From: Actinokineospora terrae
Lineage (GTDB): Bacteria; Actinomycetota; Actinomycetes; Mycobacteriales; Pseudonocardiaceae
Direction of reading: 5' to 3'
Assembly: GCF_900111175.1 (NCBI RefSeq)
Contig: NZ_FOGI01000017.1
Coordinates: 1-64,000, forward strand
DNA length: 64,000 nt
Shown here: one piece after another, positions 16,537-25,336 of the stretch
Position numbering within the stretch: position 1 is the stretch's first letter
Layout of the letters: the number at the start of each line of letters is the position of its first letter
Program-made: the position numbers and the translations under genes
The notes under the pieces: model-generated
What the model saw: the letters and a program-made list of their open reading frames with translations, nothing else
The model's database searches: none
What the model was told of the DNA's origin: nothing

Positions 16537-17682
16537 GAGCAGGTGTTCCCGTTCCGGGGTGCTGGTCGTCTGCCGTGCTGCGGCCAGGTAGTGCTCACGG
16601 GCGGCGGTGGGTTCACCCGCCAGTTCCCACAGGTGCGCGCGTACCGCCGCGAGCCGGTGGTTGGTGCTCAGGCGATCGGCGACGCTGTCGGCGACGGTCA
16701 GGCCTGCCCGCGGCCCGTGCACCATCGCAGTGGCCACCGCCCGGTTGAGCGTCACGACCGGGTTGTCCGTCACCCGCTCCAGCAGTTGGTAAAGCGCGAG
16801 GATCTGCGTCCAATCGGTGTCCTCGGCACTCGGCGCCTCGGCGTGCACGGCCGCGATAGCCGCTTGCACGGCATAAGGGCCGAACTCTTTACCGCGGGTC
16901 AGCGCGAACTCGACCAATTCCGTTCCCCGCGTGATTCTCGCTCGGTCCCAGCGCGCGCGGTTCTGTTCCGCCAGCGGTACTAGGGCACCTTCCGGCGTCA
17001 TTCGAGTCGCGGCTCTGGCGTCGGTGAGCAGCATCAGCGCGAGCAGTCCCGCCACCTCCGCGTCGTCCGGGCGCAGCCGGTGCACGTGCTCGGTGAGCCG
17101 GATCGCCTCCGCGGCCAGGTCGGCGCGGCCGGTGTGCCCCTCGGTGAACACCAGGTACAGCACCTGCAGCACCGCCGCGAGCGAGCCGGGCTCGGCGAAC
17201 CCCGTCCCGGAGTCCAGGACCCGGCGCTTGGCCCGGGTGATCCGCTTGGCCATCGTGGCCTCCGGCACCAGGTACGCGCGGGCGATCTCCGCGGTGGTCA
17301 GGCCCGCCACCGCGCGCAGCGTCAACGGCACCTGCGCGTCCTGGGTCAGCGCCGGGTGGCAGCACAGGAACAGCAGCGCCAGCGTGTCGTCGGAGTCGGG
17401 CACGACCACGCCGCCGTCCTCGTCGCGCACCGACCGGGTGGCCACGACCTCCTCGCGGCGCCTGCGGGCCCGCTCGGCGCGCAGGCCGTCGACCAGCCTG
17501 CGCGCCGCCACCCGGACCAGCCACGCCTTCGGGTCCACCGGGGTGCCCTCCACCGGCCACTGCCTGTGCGCGGCGATGAGGGCCTCCTGCACCGCGTCCT
17601 CGGCGGCGTCGAAGTGCCCGTACCGGCGCACCACGGCGCCGAGCACCTGCGGCACCAGCGCCCGCGCGAGGTCCGCGCGCAC
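16513..17682 (-). CDS. ECF42-type RNA polymerase sigma factor
   Basis: A 389-residue factor, longer than ordinary ECF sigmas. It has sigma-2 (FDAAEDAVQEALIAAHRQW), sigma-4 (LTTAEIARAYLVPEATMAKRI) and a C-terminal DUF6596/TPR-like domain of about 200 residues, which includes LLLTDARAATR and DWTQILALYQLL. No anti-sigma gene is present. This group is encoded next to YCII (DGPF) proteins, as here: the YCII stop lies 2 bases before this GTG. The C-terminal domain replaces anti-sigma control in the family. Confidence 0.9.
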   Translation of the reverse strand: MRADLARALVPQVLGAVVRRYGHFDAAEDAVQEALIAAHRQWPVEGTPVDPKAWLVRVAARRLVDGLRAERARRRREEVVATRSVRDEDGGVVVPDSDDTLALLFLCCHPALTQDAQVPLTLRAVAGLTTAEIARAYLVPEATMAKRITRAKRRVLDSGTGFAEPGSLAAVLQVLYLVFTEGHTGRADLAAEAIRLTEHVHRLRPDDAEVAGLLALMLLTDARAATRMTPEGALVPLAEQNRARWDRARITRGTELVEFALTRGKEFGPYAVQAAIAAVHAEAPSAEDTDWTQILALYQLLERVTDNPVVTLNRAVATAMVHGPRAGLTVADSVADRLSTNHRLAAVRAHLWELAGEPTAAREHYLAAARQTTSTPEREHLLSRAARSA

Positions 17683-17684
17683 CG

Positions 17685-18071
17685 CTACAGCTCGCCCATG
17701 GGGCTCATCAGCGGCCGCACCTCGACGGTGTCACCGGTCGCCGCGACCACCCGCGCGGCGATCTCGGCGGCCCGCTGCGGGGTGGCGCAGTCGACGATGC
17801 TGTAGCTGACCAGCACGTCCTTGGCCTCGGCGAACGGCCCGTCGGTGGCGACCGGCGCCCCGGCCGAGGGCCGCACGGTGCGGGTGTGCGCCGGGTCGGC
17901 CAGGCCCTCGGCGCTGACGAACTCGCCGGAGGCCACCAGTTCCTGGCCGAGCTCGGCGAAGAACGCGCAGGCGGCGGCCACCTCGGCGGGCATCTGCCCG
18001 GTGGCGGTCCACTCGCGGGTGGCGGCCGCCCAGGCCTCGTGGTTGGTGTGGGCCAGCAGCATGTACTTCAC
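17685..18071 (-). CDS. YCII-related (DGPF) protein
   Basis: A 128-residue protein beginning VKYMLLAH. It has the DGPF sequence (ATDGPFAEAKDVLVSYSIVD, residues 76-95) that names the family, and ends VEVRPLMSPMGEL. It has a ferredoxin-like fold; a proposed signal-sensing or enzymatic role for ECF42 partners is unproven. The GTG at 18071 has GAGGAG upstream. It is first in a two-gene operon with the sigma factor. Confidence 0.88.
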   Translation of the reverse strand: MKYMLLAHTNHEAWAAATREWTATGQMPAEVAAACAFFAELGQELVASGEFVSAEGLADPAHTRTVRPSAGAPVATDGPFAEAKDVLVSYSIVDCATPQRAAEIAARVVAATGDTVEVRPLMSPMGEL

Positions 18072-18293
18072 GTCGATCTCCTCGAGGTCACCGGCCGCGC
18101 CTGCCGCGCGCCGTCGCCCGGGACGTCGTAGCCGCCTCGGTCGCCAGGACACCCCGACCGAAGATAGCGGGAACCCGTCATCCGAGCGCCAAGCGTCCGA
18201 TCGGGTGGCCCCGGTTGTGCTGCGATAACGCGGTTGCCGTGCGCGAGCGATTACGCGAGGTAGCACCGGGGGCGACGGAGGGGGGCTGGCTGC

Positions 18294-19610
18294 GTGGCAT
18301 TGCGTGCGGCCGTCGCCGCGCACTTCCGGCGGACCGAGGGGAAGCTGACGCTGGCCGTGGCCGCGGTGCTGGTCGCCGCCGCGGTGGCGGGGCTGGTGGG
18401 GGCGTTGAGCATCGGGCAGCGCGCTGACCTGCTCGCCGACCTGGCCGACCGCCGCGGCGCGGTGAACGCGGCCGCGGGGGAGGCCTACCGGGCGCTGGCC
18501 GACGCTGACGCCACCTCGTTCTCGGTGGTGCTTGTCAGCGGCGAGAAGGTCGCCGCGCAGCAGCGGGCGTTCCGTGATGACGTCGTGGCCGCGGCCGCCG
18601 CGCTCGATTACGCCACCAAGGCCGTGCCCGAGGTGACACCAACGGCCAGGATCAACGAGCTGACCAGCCAGGCGAGGCGGGCCTACCTGTCGACGGGCAC
18701 GCTCACCACATCCGAGCGGTTGGCTGTCCTGTCCAGCTTGTTGCCCGTCTACACAGGCCTGGTCGAGGCAGGTTGGGTCTACAGCAGCCGAGTGGACCCT
18801 GTCGGTACCTCTTATCTCAACGAGGCGTCCCTGCTGGTCAGGGAAACCATGCTTGATCTGGCCAAGGACCTGCGGGACGCGAACCCCCCGGAGGGCGTGG
18901 ACTCGTTCCCCTGGTTCGCCGTCGCGGTCGGCCTGGCCGTCGTGCTGCTCCTCGTGGGCATCCAGCGCTACCTGGCCCGCCGCACCCGCAGGCGGTTCAA
19001 CATCGGGATGCTGGTGGCCACCGCGCTCACCCTCGTCGCGTTCGGCTGGCTCACCGCCGCCTCGCTGGTCGCCGCGACCAACGCCGCCGCCAGCGCCCGG
19101 CTCTCGGCGACCAGGCTGGTCCCGCTGACCGAGATCCGCGCCGAGGCCCGCAACCTCGACGGCGCCCAGGCCCGCGCGCTGATCTTCCCGCTGATCGGCG
19201 ACCTGGACGACCTGACCGCGCGGACCGACCGGTTGCAGGACAAGCTCGCCGCCGTGCGGTCCACCCCGACCGACGCCGCGGCGCTGGAGATCACCCCGCT
19301 CGACGTCGCGGGCCTGCACGCGCTCGACGGCGCCGTGGTCGAGGTCGAGCAGTGGCGCGGCGAGATCAAGCGGGACTTCTCCGCGACCCGCCCGCAGTAC
19401 GCCGACGTGGCCGCCGCCATCACCGCCGACGAGGAGCTCAAGGACGAGCTGGACGGGGTGATCGCCACGGCAGGCCGCGAGGTCGACCAGTCCATCGTGG
19501 ACGCCAGGGCGGCGCTGGCGGGCACCGACGTGGGGGTGGCCGTGCTGATGGCCGCCGCGGGCGCCGCGGCGCTGGCCGGGCTGTGGCCCCGGATCGCGGA
19601 GTACCGATGA
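18294..19610 (+). CDS. GlnX-like membrane sensor protein
   Basis: A 438-residue protein with four membrane helices (about 18-40, 205-224, 240-264 and 414-432). Two large alpha-helical extracytoplasmic regions lie between them, resembling paired four-helix-bundle sensors. Length, topology and position upstream of a GlnH-like lipoprotein and pknG match mycobacterial GlnX, which relays GlnH-sensed Asp/Glu to PknG. The start is the GTG at 18294 preceded by GGAGGGGGG. It opens the signalling cluster. The last codon overlaps the glnH ATG (ATGA). Confidence 0.75.
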   Translation: MALRAAVAAHFRRTEGKLTLAVAAVLVAAAVAGLVGALSIGQRADLLADLADRRGAVNAAAGEAYRALADADATSFSVVLVSGEKVAAQQRAFRDDVVAAAAALDYATKAVPEVTPTARINELTSQARRAYLSTGTLTTSERLAVLSSLLPVYTGLVEAGWVYSSRVDPVGTSYLNEASLLVRETMLDLAKDLRDANPPEGVDSFPWFAVAVGLAVVLLLVGIQRYLARRTRRRFNIGMLVATALTLVAFGWLTAASLVAATNAAASARLSATRLVPLTEIRAEARNLDGAQARALIFPLIGDLDDLTARTDRLQDKLAAVRSTPTDAAALEITPLDVAGLHALDGAVVEVEQWRGEIKRDFSATRPQYADVAAAITADEELKDELDGVIATAGREVDQSIVDARAALAGTDVGVAVLMAAAGAAALAGLWPRIAEYR

Positions 19611-20620
19611 GGACGACCACCCGGCTCGCCGCCGCCTTCCTGGTGCTGGCCGCCACGACCGCGTGCACCCCCGCGTCGCGCGGCGCGGTGCCGAGGCCGA
19701 GCGCGCCGCAGCCGCAACCGCCCGCCGTGACCTCCGTGGCCGCGCGGCCGCGGTCCACCGGCTGCCAGGGCACCACGGACTCGCTGCGCCCCGACGGCAC
19801 GGAACTGGTCCGGCTGCCGCGCGGCGGGGTGATCGACCGGATCCGCGGGCGGCAGCTGCGGGTCGGCGTCAGCCAGACCGCGGCCAAGCTCAGCTCCCGC
19901 GACCTGCGCACCGGGGCGGTGGCCGGACTGGAGGCCGACCTCGCCCTGGAGATCGCCAAGGCGATCTTCCCCGACCGCGACCCGGCCCGGTTGCCCGGCC
20001 AGATCCAGTACGTGGCGATGCCGACCAGGGACCGGTTCCTGGCGCTGGAGACCGACCAGAACGGCCGGTTCCCGCCCGCGGGCAACGTCGCCAAGGTGGA
20101 CCTGATCATCGCCGACGCGAGCGTGACCTGCGAGCGGGTCGACACCTTCGGCCTGCGGTTCTCCGTGCCCTACCTGGAGACCAGGCAGGCGCTGCTCACC
20201 TACCGGGCCGTGGCGGGCCAGTGGGACCCGCGCCAGGGCATCACCGGCAAGTCCGTCTGCTCCGGCGCGGGCACGGTCAACCTGGCCAGGGTCACCGAGC
20301 ACGGCGGCGTCGCGGTGCCGGTCGTCGACACCACCGACTGCCTGGTGCAGCTGCAGCGCCACCAGGTCGACGCGGTGTCCACCGACGACGTGATCCTGGA
20401 GGGCTTCCACGACCAGGACCCCAACACCGAGATCTACCCGTTCCCGGTCGAGATCAAGGACACCGCGGCGGTGGCCGTCTCCAACCGCGACCCCGAGCTG
20501 ACCAGGCTGGTCAACGCGGTGCTGGAGCGGATGCGCGGCAAGCCGATGCAGGACCTGTACCGCAAGTGGTTCGGCGACCGCCCGATGGTCATGCCGCCCG
20601 CCTACTACGAGGGAGGGTGA
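19607..20620 (+). CDS. glnH: GlnH-like amino-acid-binding lipoprotein
   Basis: A 337-residue lipoprotein with a signal peptide and lipobox LAATTAC. The solute-binding domain (about 85-330) includes LRVGVSQTAAKLSS, a typical SBP family 3 start, plus GLEADLALEIAKAI, and DLIIADASVTCERVDTFGLR. In mycobacteria the equivalent protein senses aspartate/glutamate in the periplasm for PknG. No amino acid permease is adjacent, which supports sensing rather than uptake. Its ATG overlaps the glnX stop. Confidence 0.82.
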   Translation: MRTTTRLAAAFLVLAATTACTPASRGAVPRPSAPQPQPPAVTSVAARPRSTGCQGTTDSLRPDGTELVRLPRGGVIDRIRGRQLRVGVSQTAAKLSSRDLRTGAVAGLEADLALEIAKAIFPDRDPARLPGQIQYVAMPTRDRFLALETDQNGRFPPAGNVAKVDLIIADASVTCERVDTFGLRFSVPYLETRQALLTYRAVAGQWDPRQGITGKSVCSGAGTVNLARVTEHGGVAVPVVDTTDCLVQLQRHQVDAVSTDDVILEGFHDQDPNTEIYPFPVEIKDTAAVAVSNRDPELTRLVNAVLERMRGKPMQDLYRKWFGDRPMVMPPAYYEGG

Positions 20621-20625
20621 GCCCG

Positions 20626-21744
20626 GTGACCGAACACCTGCCGGACCCGAACCGGTCCCGGGCCGTCCTGATCGGCGTCGGCGGCTACACGACGCTGGCA
20701 CCGCTGCCGTCCGCGACAGCCTCGTTGGACAACCTGCGCGCGGTCCTGACCTCGCCTGACGGTGTCGGCCTCACACATTGCGCAGTCTTGGCCGATCCGA
20801 ACTCCGCCGCTGACGTGGTCCGTGTGCTCGACCAGGCAGCGTCAGAAGCCGAAGACCTGTTGCTGGTCTACTGCGCGGGCCGCGTGTTGGCCGAAGAGGG
20901 TGGTGCGCTGCATCTAGCGACCGTCGGAACCGATGGCCGTTACCTCGCCACGACAGCGCTGCCGCTGGGCGAGATGCGTCGGATTGTGCGGCGCAGTCAG
21001 GCTTCTCTGCGCGTGATCCTTCTCGATTGCGTTCCCGGGCACGTGATCGGCGACAGTCTCGACATCGACGGCGTGTTCGTCCTCTGCGTACCGGACCACA
21101 CACCGGCTCTGTTGGCAGCGTTGCGCGACGGTGTGGCGGGAGAGGGGCCGGTTCTTACCCTGTCCGCTCTCGCGGCAGCGTTGGGCACAGGGCGTGTGCA
21201 CGACGGTGGGGTCGGGTCGGCGGTGATCTCGCTGAACCCGGTCGACCGGGTCCGGTCGCTGCGCGCCCGGCTCGCCGAGACCGAGACCCTGCTCGGTGAG
21301 CTGGCGGGCGAGCACGCCAAGACCACCGACCGGCTCGCCGAGGTCCGCGCCAAGATCACCTCGGCCGACCGGCTGGTGGTCGCCGACGTGTTCGACCGAC
21401 CGGCCACGGCGGTGCGGGAGCTCGCGGACGCCGCTGCCGCGGGCAGCTGGTCGACCGTCGCCGAGGGCATCGACACCGCGATCGCGCTGGTCGAGGCCGC
21501 CTCCGACGCGCTGTCGGTCGCCTTCTCCCGGGCCGAGGGCCTGCTGGCGCGCCGCGAGGAGCTGCGCGGTCGGCTCGCGGTGTACCTGGCGATGGCGGTC
21601 CGGGTCGGGCTGGCCGAGGACCCGGAGCTGGCGGCCGCGCACCGCGACGCCCACCGGCTGCTGTGGACCGCGCCCTGCGACCTCGCCGAGGCCACCGTCG
21701 CGGTGACGACCTACCAGAACGCCGTGATCCGGAGGCGCGCATGA
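20626..21744 (+). CDS. Caspase-fold (C14) protein lacking catalytic residues
   Basis: A 372-residue protein. Residues 1-190 follow the actinobacterial caspase fold, starting PDPNRSRAVLIGVGGYTTL. The strand that normally ends in Gly-His-Gly reads LLLVYCAGRVL, so the catalytic His is Arg. The strand normally ending DCCFSG reads ILLDCVPGHV, so the nucleophile position is Val. It is thus probably an inactive scaffold or sensor. Residues about 205-370 are helical with a coiled coil. GTG at 20626 has GGAGG 9 bases upstream; GTG at 20617, overlapping the glnH stop, is possible. Confidence 0.65.
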   Translation: MTEHLPDPNRSRAVLIGVGGYTTLAPLPSATASLDNLRAVLTSPDGVGLTHCAVLADPNSAADVVRVLDQAASEAEDLLLVYCAGRVLAEEGGALHLATVGTDGRYLATTALPLGEMRRIVRRSQASLRVILLDCVPGHVIGDSLDIDGVFVLCVPDHTPALLAALRDGVAGEGPVLTLSALAAALGTGRVHDGGVGSAVISLNPVDRVRSLRARLAETETLLGELAGEHAKTTDRLAEVRAKITSADRLVVADVFDRPATAVRELADAAAAGSWSTVAEGIDTAIALVEAASDALSVAFSRAEGLLARREELRGRLAVYLAMAVRVGLAEDPELAAAHRDAHRLLWTAPCDLAEATVAVTTYQNAVIRRRA

Positions 21745-24110
21745 CGGCACGAACCCCGTGTGTCCGGCCGGGGTGCGGCGGGACCTACCTGGAGGACGGG
21801 TCCTGCGACGAGTGCGGCTTCCTCGCGCCCGCCAGCGCGAAGGTGACACCACCGCCTGCGAAGTCTCCCGGCACACCGCCATCGGGCAAGGCCCTGTCCG
21901 GGAAGACGCCGTCCGGCAAGGGTTCGTCCGGCAAGGGGTTGTCCGGGAAGGGGGCGTCCGGGAAGCGGCCGTACTCCGGGCGGTCGTCGTCGGGGAAGCG
22001 GGCGCGGGCGGCGGCGCGCGGCGAGGACACCGGCCGGGGGAGCGTTGGCCGGGGCGAGAGCGGCCGCGGCACCGCGAGCACCGGGCGCCCGCCCGCGCGG
22101 CCGGGTGGCAGCCGGTTCGACGCCGTGCGGCTGCCGTGGTTCCCCATGCCCGACCCGGCCGACGCGGTGCTGCCCGACCCGAGGGTCCCCTACGGCAGGC
22201 GGGTGTGCCCGGCCTGCGACCAGCTCGTCGGCCAGCCGCGCGGCGACGGTCCCGGCCTGGACGAGGGGTTCTGCCCGCGCGACCGCACGCCGTTCTCCTA
22301 CGTGCCGAACCTGGCCAAGGGCAGCGTCGTCGACCGCTACGAGGTGCTCGGCTGCCTCGCCTACGGCGGCCTCGGGTGGATCTACCTCGCCCGCGACCTG
22401 CACCTGGCCGACGGCACCGCCGACCGCTGGGTCGTCCTCAAAGGACTGATCAACTCGCACGACCAGGCCGCGGTCGACGCCGCCGCGCGCGAGAAGCAGT
22501 TCCTGGTCGCGGTCGACCACCCGAACGTGGTGAAGATCAACGACTTCGTCTACCACACCGACCAGCGCACCGGCGTGGTCGCGGGCTACATCGTCATGGA
22601 GTACCTGCCGGGGCGCTCCCTGTTCGAGATGCTGCAACGCAGCCGCGGCGAGGACGGCGAACGCGCCCCGCTGCCGGTGTTCATCGTCTTGCGCTACGCC
22701 GACCAGATCCTCGCCGCGCTCGGTTACCTCCACCGCCGAGGTCTCGTCTACTGCGACCTCAAGCCGCACAACGCCATGCAGGTCGATCAGGACGTCAAGC
22801 TCATCGACCTCGGTGCCGTCATCCGAGCCGATAGCGACAACGACGCCTACGGCACCGTGGGGTTCATGGCACCCGAGGTGGAGAACGGCAGCGACAGACC
22901 TACCGTGCACGCCGACCTCTACACCCTTGGTCGCACCCTGGCGGTGTTGAGCTTCCCTTTCGCCGAGTTCAGCGGGAAGTACGTCCACGACCTGCCCGAC
23001 GACCTGCCCTTCGAAGGCCCGTACGAGTCCTTCGGTCGGCTCTTGCGCCGGGCAGCGCACCCCGATCCCGCCCACCGGTTCACTTCCGCGGACGACATGC
23101 GCGAACAGGTACTGGGCGTGCTCGCCGAAGTCTGGGCGTACGAACAAGAAGAGCCGTGCGGGACGGTGTCGACCCGGTTCACCCGCGAGCGCAAGGTGTT
23201 CGGCACCGGCGCGGGGATCGTGTCCGCCGACGAGGTCCCCCCGGTGGCGTGGACCGAGGTCCCGGTAAGCCTGCCGAGCCCGTTGGTCGACCCAGCCGAC
23301 CCGGCCGCGGGGTTCCTCGCCACCCTGGGCGCCATCACCCCGGACCGGCTGATCGAGACCCTGCTCGGCGCGGCCGAGCGCACCCCGGAACTGCTGCTGC
23401 GGCTGGTCGACGCGCACATCGTCGCGGGCAGCGTCGACAGCGCGCGGACCGTGCTCGACGAGTTCACCACCGCGCTGCCGGGGGACTGGCGCACCGACTG
23501 GTACCTCGGCGTCGCCGCGTTCGCCACCGAGGACCCCGCCGCGGCCGTCACCCACTTCGAGGCCGTCTACGGCGCGCTCCCCGGCGAGTTGGCGCCGAAA
23601 CTCGCGCTCGCGGCGGCACTGGAATGGCAAGGCGACACCGATCGCGCGTTGGACCTGTACGAGCGCGTGTGGGACACCGACCGCTCTTACGTCAGCGCCG
23701 CGTTCGGACTCGCCCGCGCCTACGCCGAGTTCAAGGACTACGACAACGCCGTCGAGGTGCTCGACGAGGTCCCCGACAGCTCCACCCACCACGTGGCCGC
23801 CCGGGTCGCCGCGATCCGCGCCGCCCTCGCCGACCCCGGCACCGTCCCCGCCGCGGTCGACCGGCTCGACGGCCTCGGCCTCGACGCCGAACGCCTCGCG
23901 CGCCTCGACATCGAGGTCCACGGCGCCGCGCTGCTCGCCCTGGCGGGCCACGCCCCGCAGGCCACCGACGAGCAGGTCGACGCGGAGACCCGCCTGCGGG
24001 GGCGGCTGGAGGGCTCCTACCGGGCGCTGGCCAAGCTCACCACCGACCGGGACCTGCGCTCCCGGCTGGTCGACCGGGCCAACGAGGTCCGCCCGAAGAC
24101 GCTGGTGTGA
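21741..24110 (+). CDS. pknG: Serine/threonine protein kinase PknG
   Basis: A 789-residue cytosolic kinase. An N-terminal zinc ribbon (Cys7 to Cys25) precedes six SGKxx repeats (48-75) and a basic linker. A rubredoxin-like part has Cys156, Cys159 and Cys178, but Asp181 replaces the usual fourth Cys. The kinase domain (about 200-460) has AYGGLGWIYLARD, Lys234 (VVLKGL), the catalytic loop YCDLKPHN and DLGAV for DFG. The C-terminal half is TPR. PknG controls TCA-cycle flux through FHA proteins in response to amino acids. ATG overlaps the caspase-like gene stop (ATGA). Confidence 0.93.
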   Translation: MTARTPCVRPGCGGTYLEDGSCDECGFLAPASAKVTPPPAKSPGTPPSGKALSGKTPSGKGSSGKGLSGKGASGKRPYSGRSSSGKRARAAARGEDTGRGSVGRGESGRGTASTGRPPARPGGSRFDAVRLPWFPMPDPADAVLPDPRVPYGRRVCPACDQLVGQPRGDGPGLDEGFCPRDRTPFSYVPNLAKGSVVDRYEVLGCLAYGGLGWIYLARDLHLADGTADRWVVLKGLINSHDQAAVDAAAREKQFLVAVDHPNVVKINDFVYHTDQRTGVVAGYIVMEYLPGRSLFEMLQRSRGEDGERAPLPVFIVLRYADQILAALGYLHRRGLVYCDLKPHNAMQVDQDVKLIDLGAVIRADSDNDAYGTVGFMAPEVENGSDRPTVHADLYTLGRTLAVLSFPFAEFSGKYVHDLPDDLPFEGPYESFGRLLRRAAHPDPAHRFTSADDMREQVLGVLAEVWAYEQEEPCGTVSTRFTRERKVFGTGAGIVSADEVPPVAWTEVPVSLPSPLVDPADPAAGFLATLGAITPDRLIETLLGAAERTPELLLRLVDAHIVAGSVDSARTVLDEFTTALPGDWRTDWYLGVAAFATEDPAAAVTHFEAVYGALPGELAPKLALAAALEWQGDTDRALDLYERVWDTDRSYVSAAFGLARAYAEFKDYDNAVEVLDEVPDSSTHHVAARVAAIRAALADPGTVPAAVDRLDGLGLDAERLARLDIEVHGAALLALAGHAPQATDEQVDAETRLRGRLEGSYRALAKLTTDRDLRSRLVDRANEVRPKTLV

Positions 24111-24115
24111 GGCGG

Positions 24116-24997
24116 GTGAGTGACATCGAGAGCACCACGTGCGCCCACTGCGGCGCCGCGCTCGAACCGGCCTGGCGGTTCTGCGAGGACTGCGGCCGCG
24201 ACCGGTCCACCCGGATCGAGGCCACCCCCAGCGCGGTGTTCTCCGCGGCGGCCCCGAGCATGGACCTCGACCGGGTCGCCGCCGTCACCGATCGGGGCAG
24301 GCGCCGCGAGCGCAACGAGGACGCCGTCGCCATCGGCGTGCTCGGTGACGTCGCCGCCGCCGTTGTCTGCGACGGCGTCGCCTCCGCGCCCGGATCGGCG
24401 GCCGCCGCGACCGCCGCGTCGGAGGCGGGACTGCGGGAACTGCTCGCCGCCGTGGCCAGGGGCGACGAACCCGCCGCCGCGACCACGGCCGCCACCGCCG
24501 CGGCCGCGAGAGCCGCCGCCGCCCTCGGCGACCCCGGCGACAGCAACCCGCCCTGCTGCACCTACGTCTCCGCCCTCGTCACCGGCGACGGCGTCACGGT
24601 GGGCTGGGTCGGCGACAGCCCCGCCTACTGGGCGGGCGCCGATGGCACCCACCGGCTCACCATCGACGACTCCGCCGCGGGGCGCCTGCTCGCCCAGGGC
24701 GTCGCCCTCGACGACCCGCGGATGGCCGAGCCCGGCGCGCAGGCCCTGGAGCGCTGGCTCGGCGCCGACGCCGGTCCGGTCACCCCGAAGGTCCGCCGCT
24801 TCAGCCCGCCGGGCGCCGGGCTCGTCGTGCTGTGCAGCGACGGCCTGTCCCGCTACCTCGACGCCGAGGTCGTCGCCCCCGCCGACCACCTCGGCGCGCC
24901 GCTCGCGGTCGCCCGCACCCTGCTCGGCCGCGCCCTCGCCGCGGGCGGGCACGACAACGTCACCGTCGCCGCCATCACCGCGGGAGGCCCCGCATGA
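24116..24997 (+). CDS. PP2C-family protein phosphatase with zinc ribbon
   Basis: A 293-residue protein. Residues 6-32 are a zinc ribbon (CAHCG...CEDCG). A PP2C domain follows, with all metal-binding motifs: TDRGRRRERNEDAVAI, CDGVASAPGSAA, GWVGDSPAYW, LCSDGLSRYLD and GGHDNVTVA. It should remove phosphates from Ser/Thr, most likely opposing the PknG immediately upstream (5 bases). The zinc ribbon recurs in the kinase and FHA proteins of the cluster, suggesting a common docking scheme. The GTG at 24116 has only a weak ribosome site. Confidence 0.9.
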   Translation: MSDIESTTCAHCGAALEPAWRFCEDCGRDRSTRIEATPSAVFSAAAPSMDLDRVAAVTDRGRRRERNEDAVAIGVLGDVAAAVVCDGVASAPGSAAAATAASEAGLRELLAAVARGDEPAAATTAATAAAARAAAALGDPGDSNPPCCTYVSALVTGDGVTVGWVGDSPAYWAGADGTHRLTIDDSAAGRLLAQGVALDDPRMAEPGAQALERWLGADAGPVTPKVRRFSPPGAGLVVLCSDGLSRYLDAEVVAPADHLGAPLAVARTLLGRALAAGGHDNVTVAAITAGGPA

Positions 24998-25104
24998 CCC
25001 GCGCTTTCGCGGTCCGCGGCGACCGGCCCGGCGGAGTCCAGTTCGGCGGAGTCCTGCTCGCTGCTGTCGCTGTGGTTGTCGCTGCTGGTGGAGGTTCGGT
25101 GTGA
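24994..25104 (+). CDS. Micro-ORF A (36 residues) coupled to PP2C stop
   Basis: ATGA overlaps the phosphatase stop. The peptide begins MTRAFAVRGD, which aligns with VTFSFAVHVD, the N-terminus of the vWA protein and of micro-ORFs B and C. It has a hydrophobic Val/Ala middle and ends AAGGGSV. It stops in GTGTGA, where the next GTG begins. It may be a coupling leader or a real peptide. Confidence 0.35.
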   Translation: MTRAFAVRGDRPGGVQFGGVLLAAVAVVVAAGGGSV

Positions 25105-25217
25105 CGTTCTCTTTCGCGGTTCACGTTGACCCGTCCGGCAGAGCCCTGCTCGCGGGTGGGTGTGGCGGGCCTGCCGCGGTTGTCGCTGTTGCGGTTGTTG
25201 GTGGAGGTTCGGTGTGA
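25101..25217 (+). CDS. Micro-ORF B (38 residues)
   Basis: GTG at 25101, inside the stop of micro-ORF A, preceded by GGTGGAGG. It encodes VTFSFAVHVDPSG, then a Gly/Ala/Val-rich stretch ending VVGGGSV. The stop overlaps the next GTG at 25214. It arises from the tandem repeat and may only be a duplicated start region. Confidence 0.35.
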   Translation: MTFSFAVHVDPSGRALLAGGCGGPAAVVAVAVVGGGSV

Positions 25218-25336
25218 CGTTCTCTTTCGCGGTTCACGTTGACCCGTCCGGCAGAGCCCTGCTCGCGGGTGGGTGTGGCGGGCCTGCCGCGGTTGTCGCT
25301 GTTGTGGTTGTCGCTGCTGGTGGAGGTTCGGTGTGA
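25214..25336 (+). CDS. Micro-ORF C (40 residues)
   Basis: Second full repeat copy. It starts as micro-ORF B does and ends VVVVAAGGGSV, with its stop overlapping the GTG of the vWA gene at 25333. The chain of GTGA overlaps would let ribosomes pass from PP2C through three micro-ORFs to vWA. Confidence 0.35.
   Translation: MTFSFAVHVDPSGRALLAGGCGGPAAVVAVVVVAAGGGSV

Noticed and set aside
25101..25332. CRISPR-like repeats
   Set aside because: Units are adjacent without spacers, too long for CRISPR repeats, and contain start codons; this is a tandem duplication.
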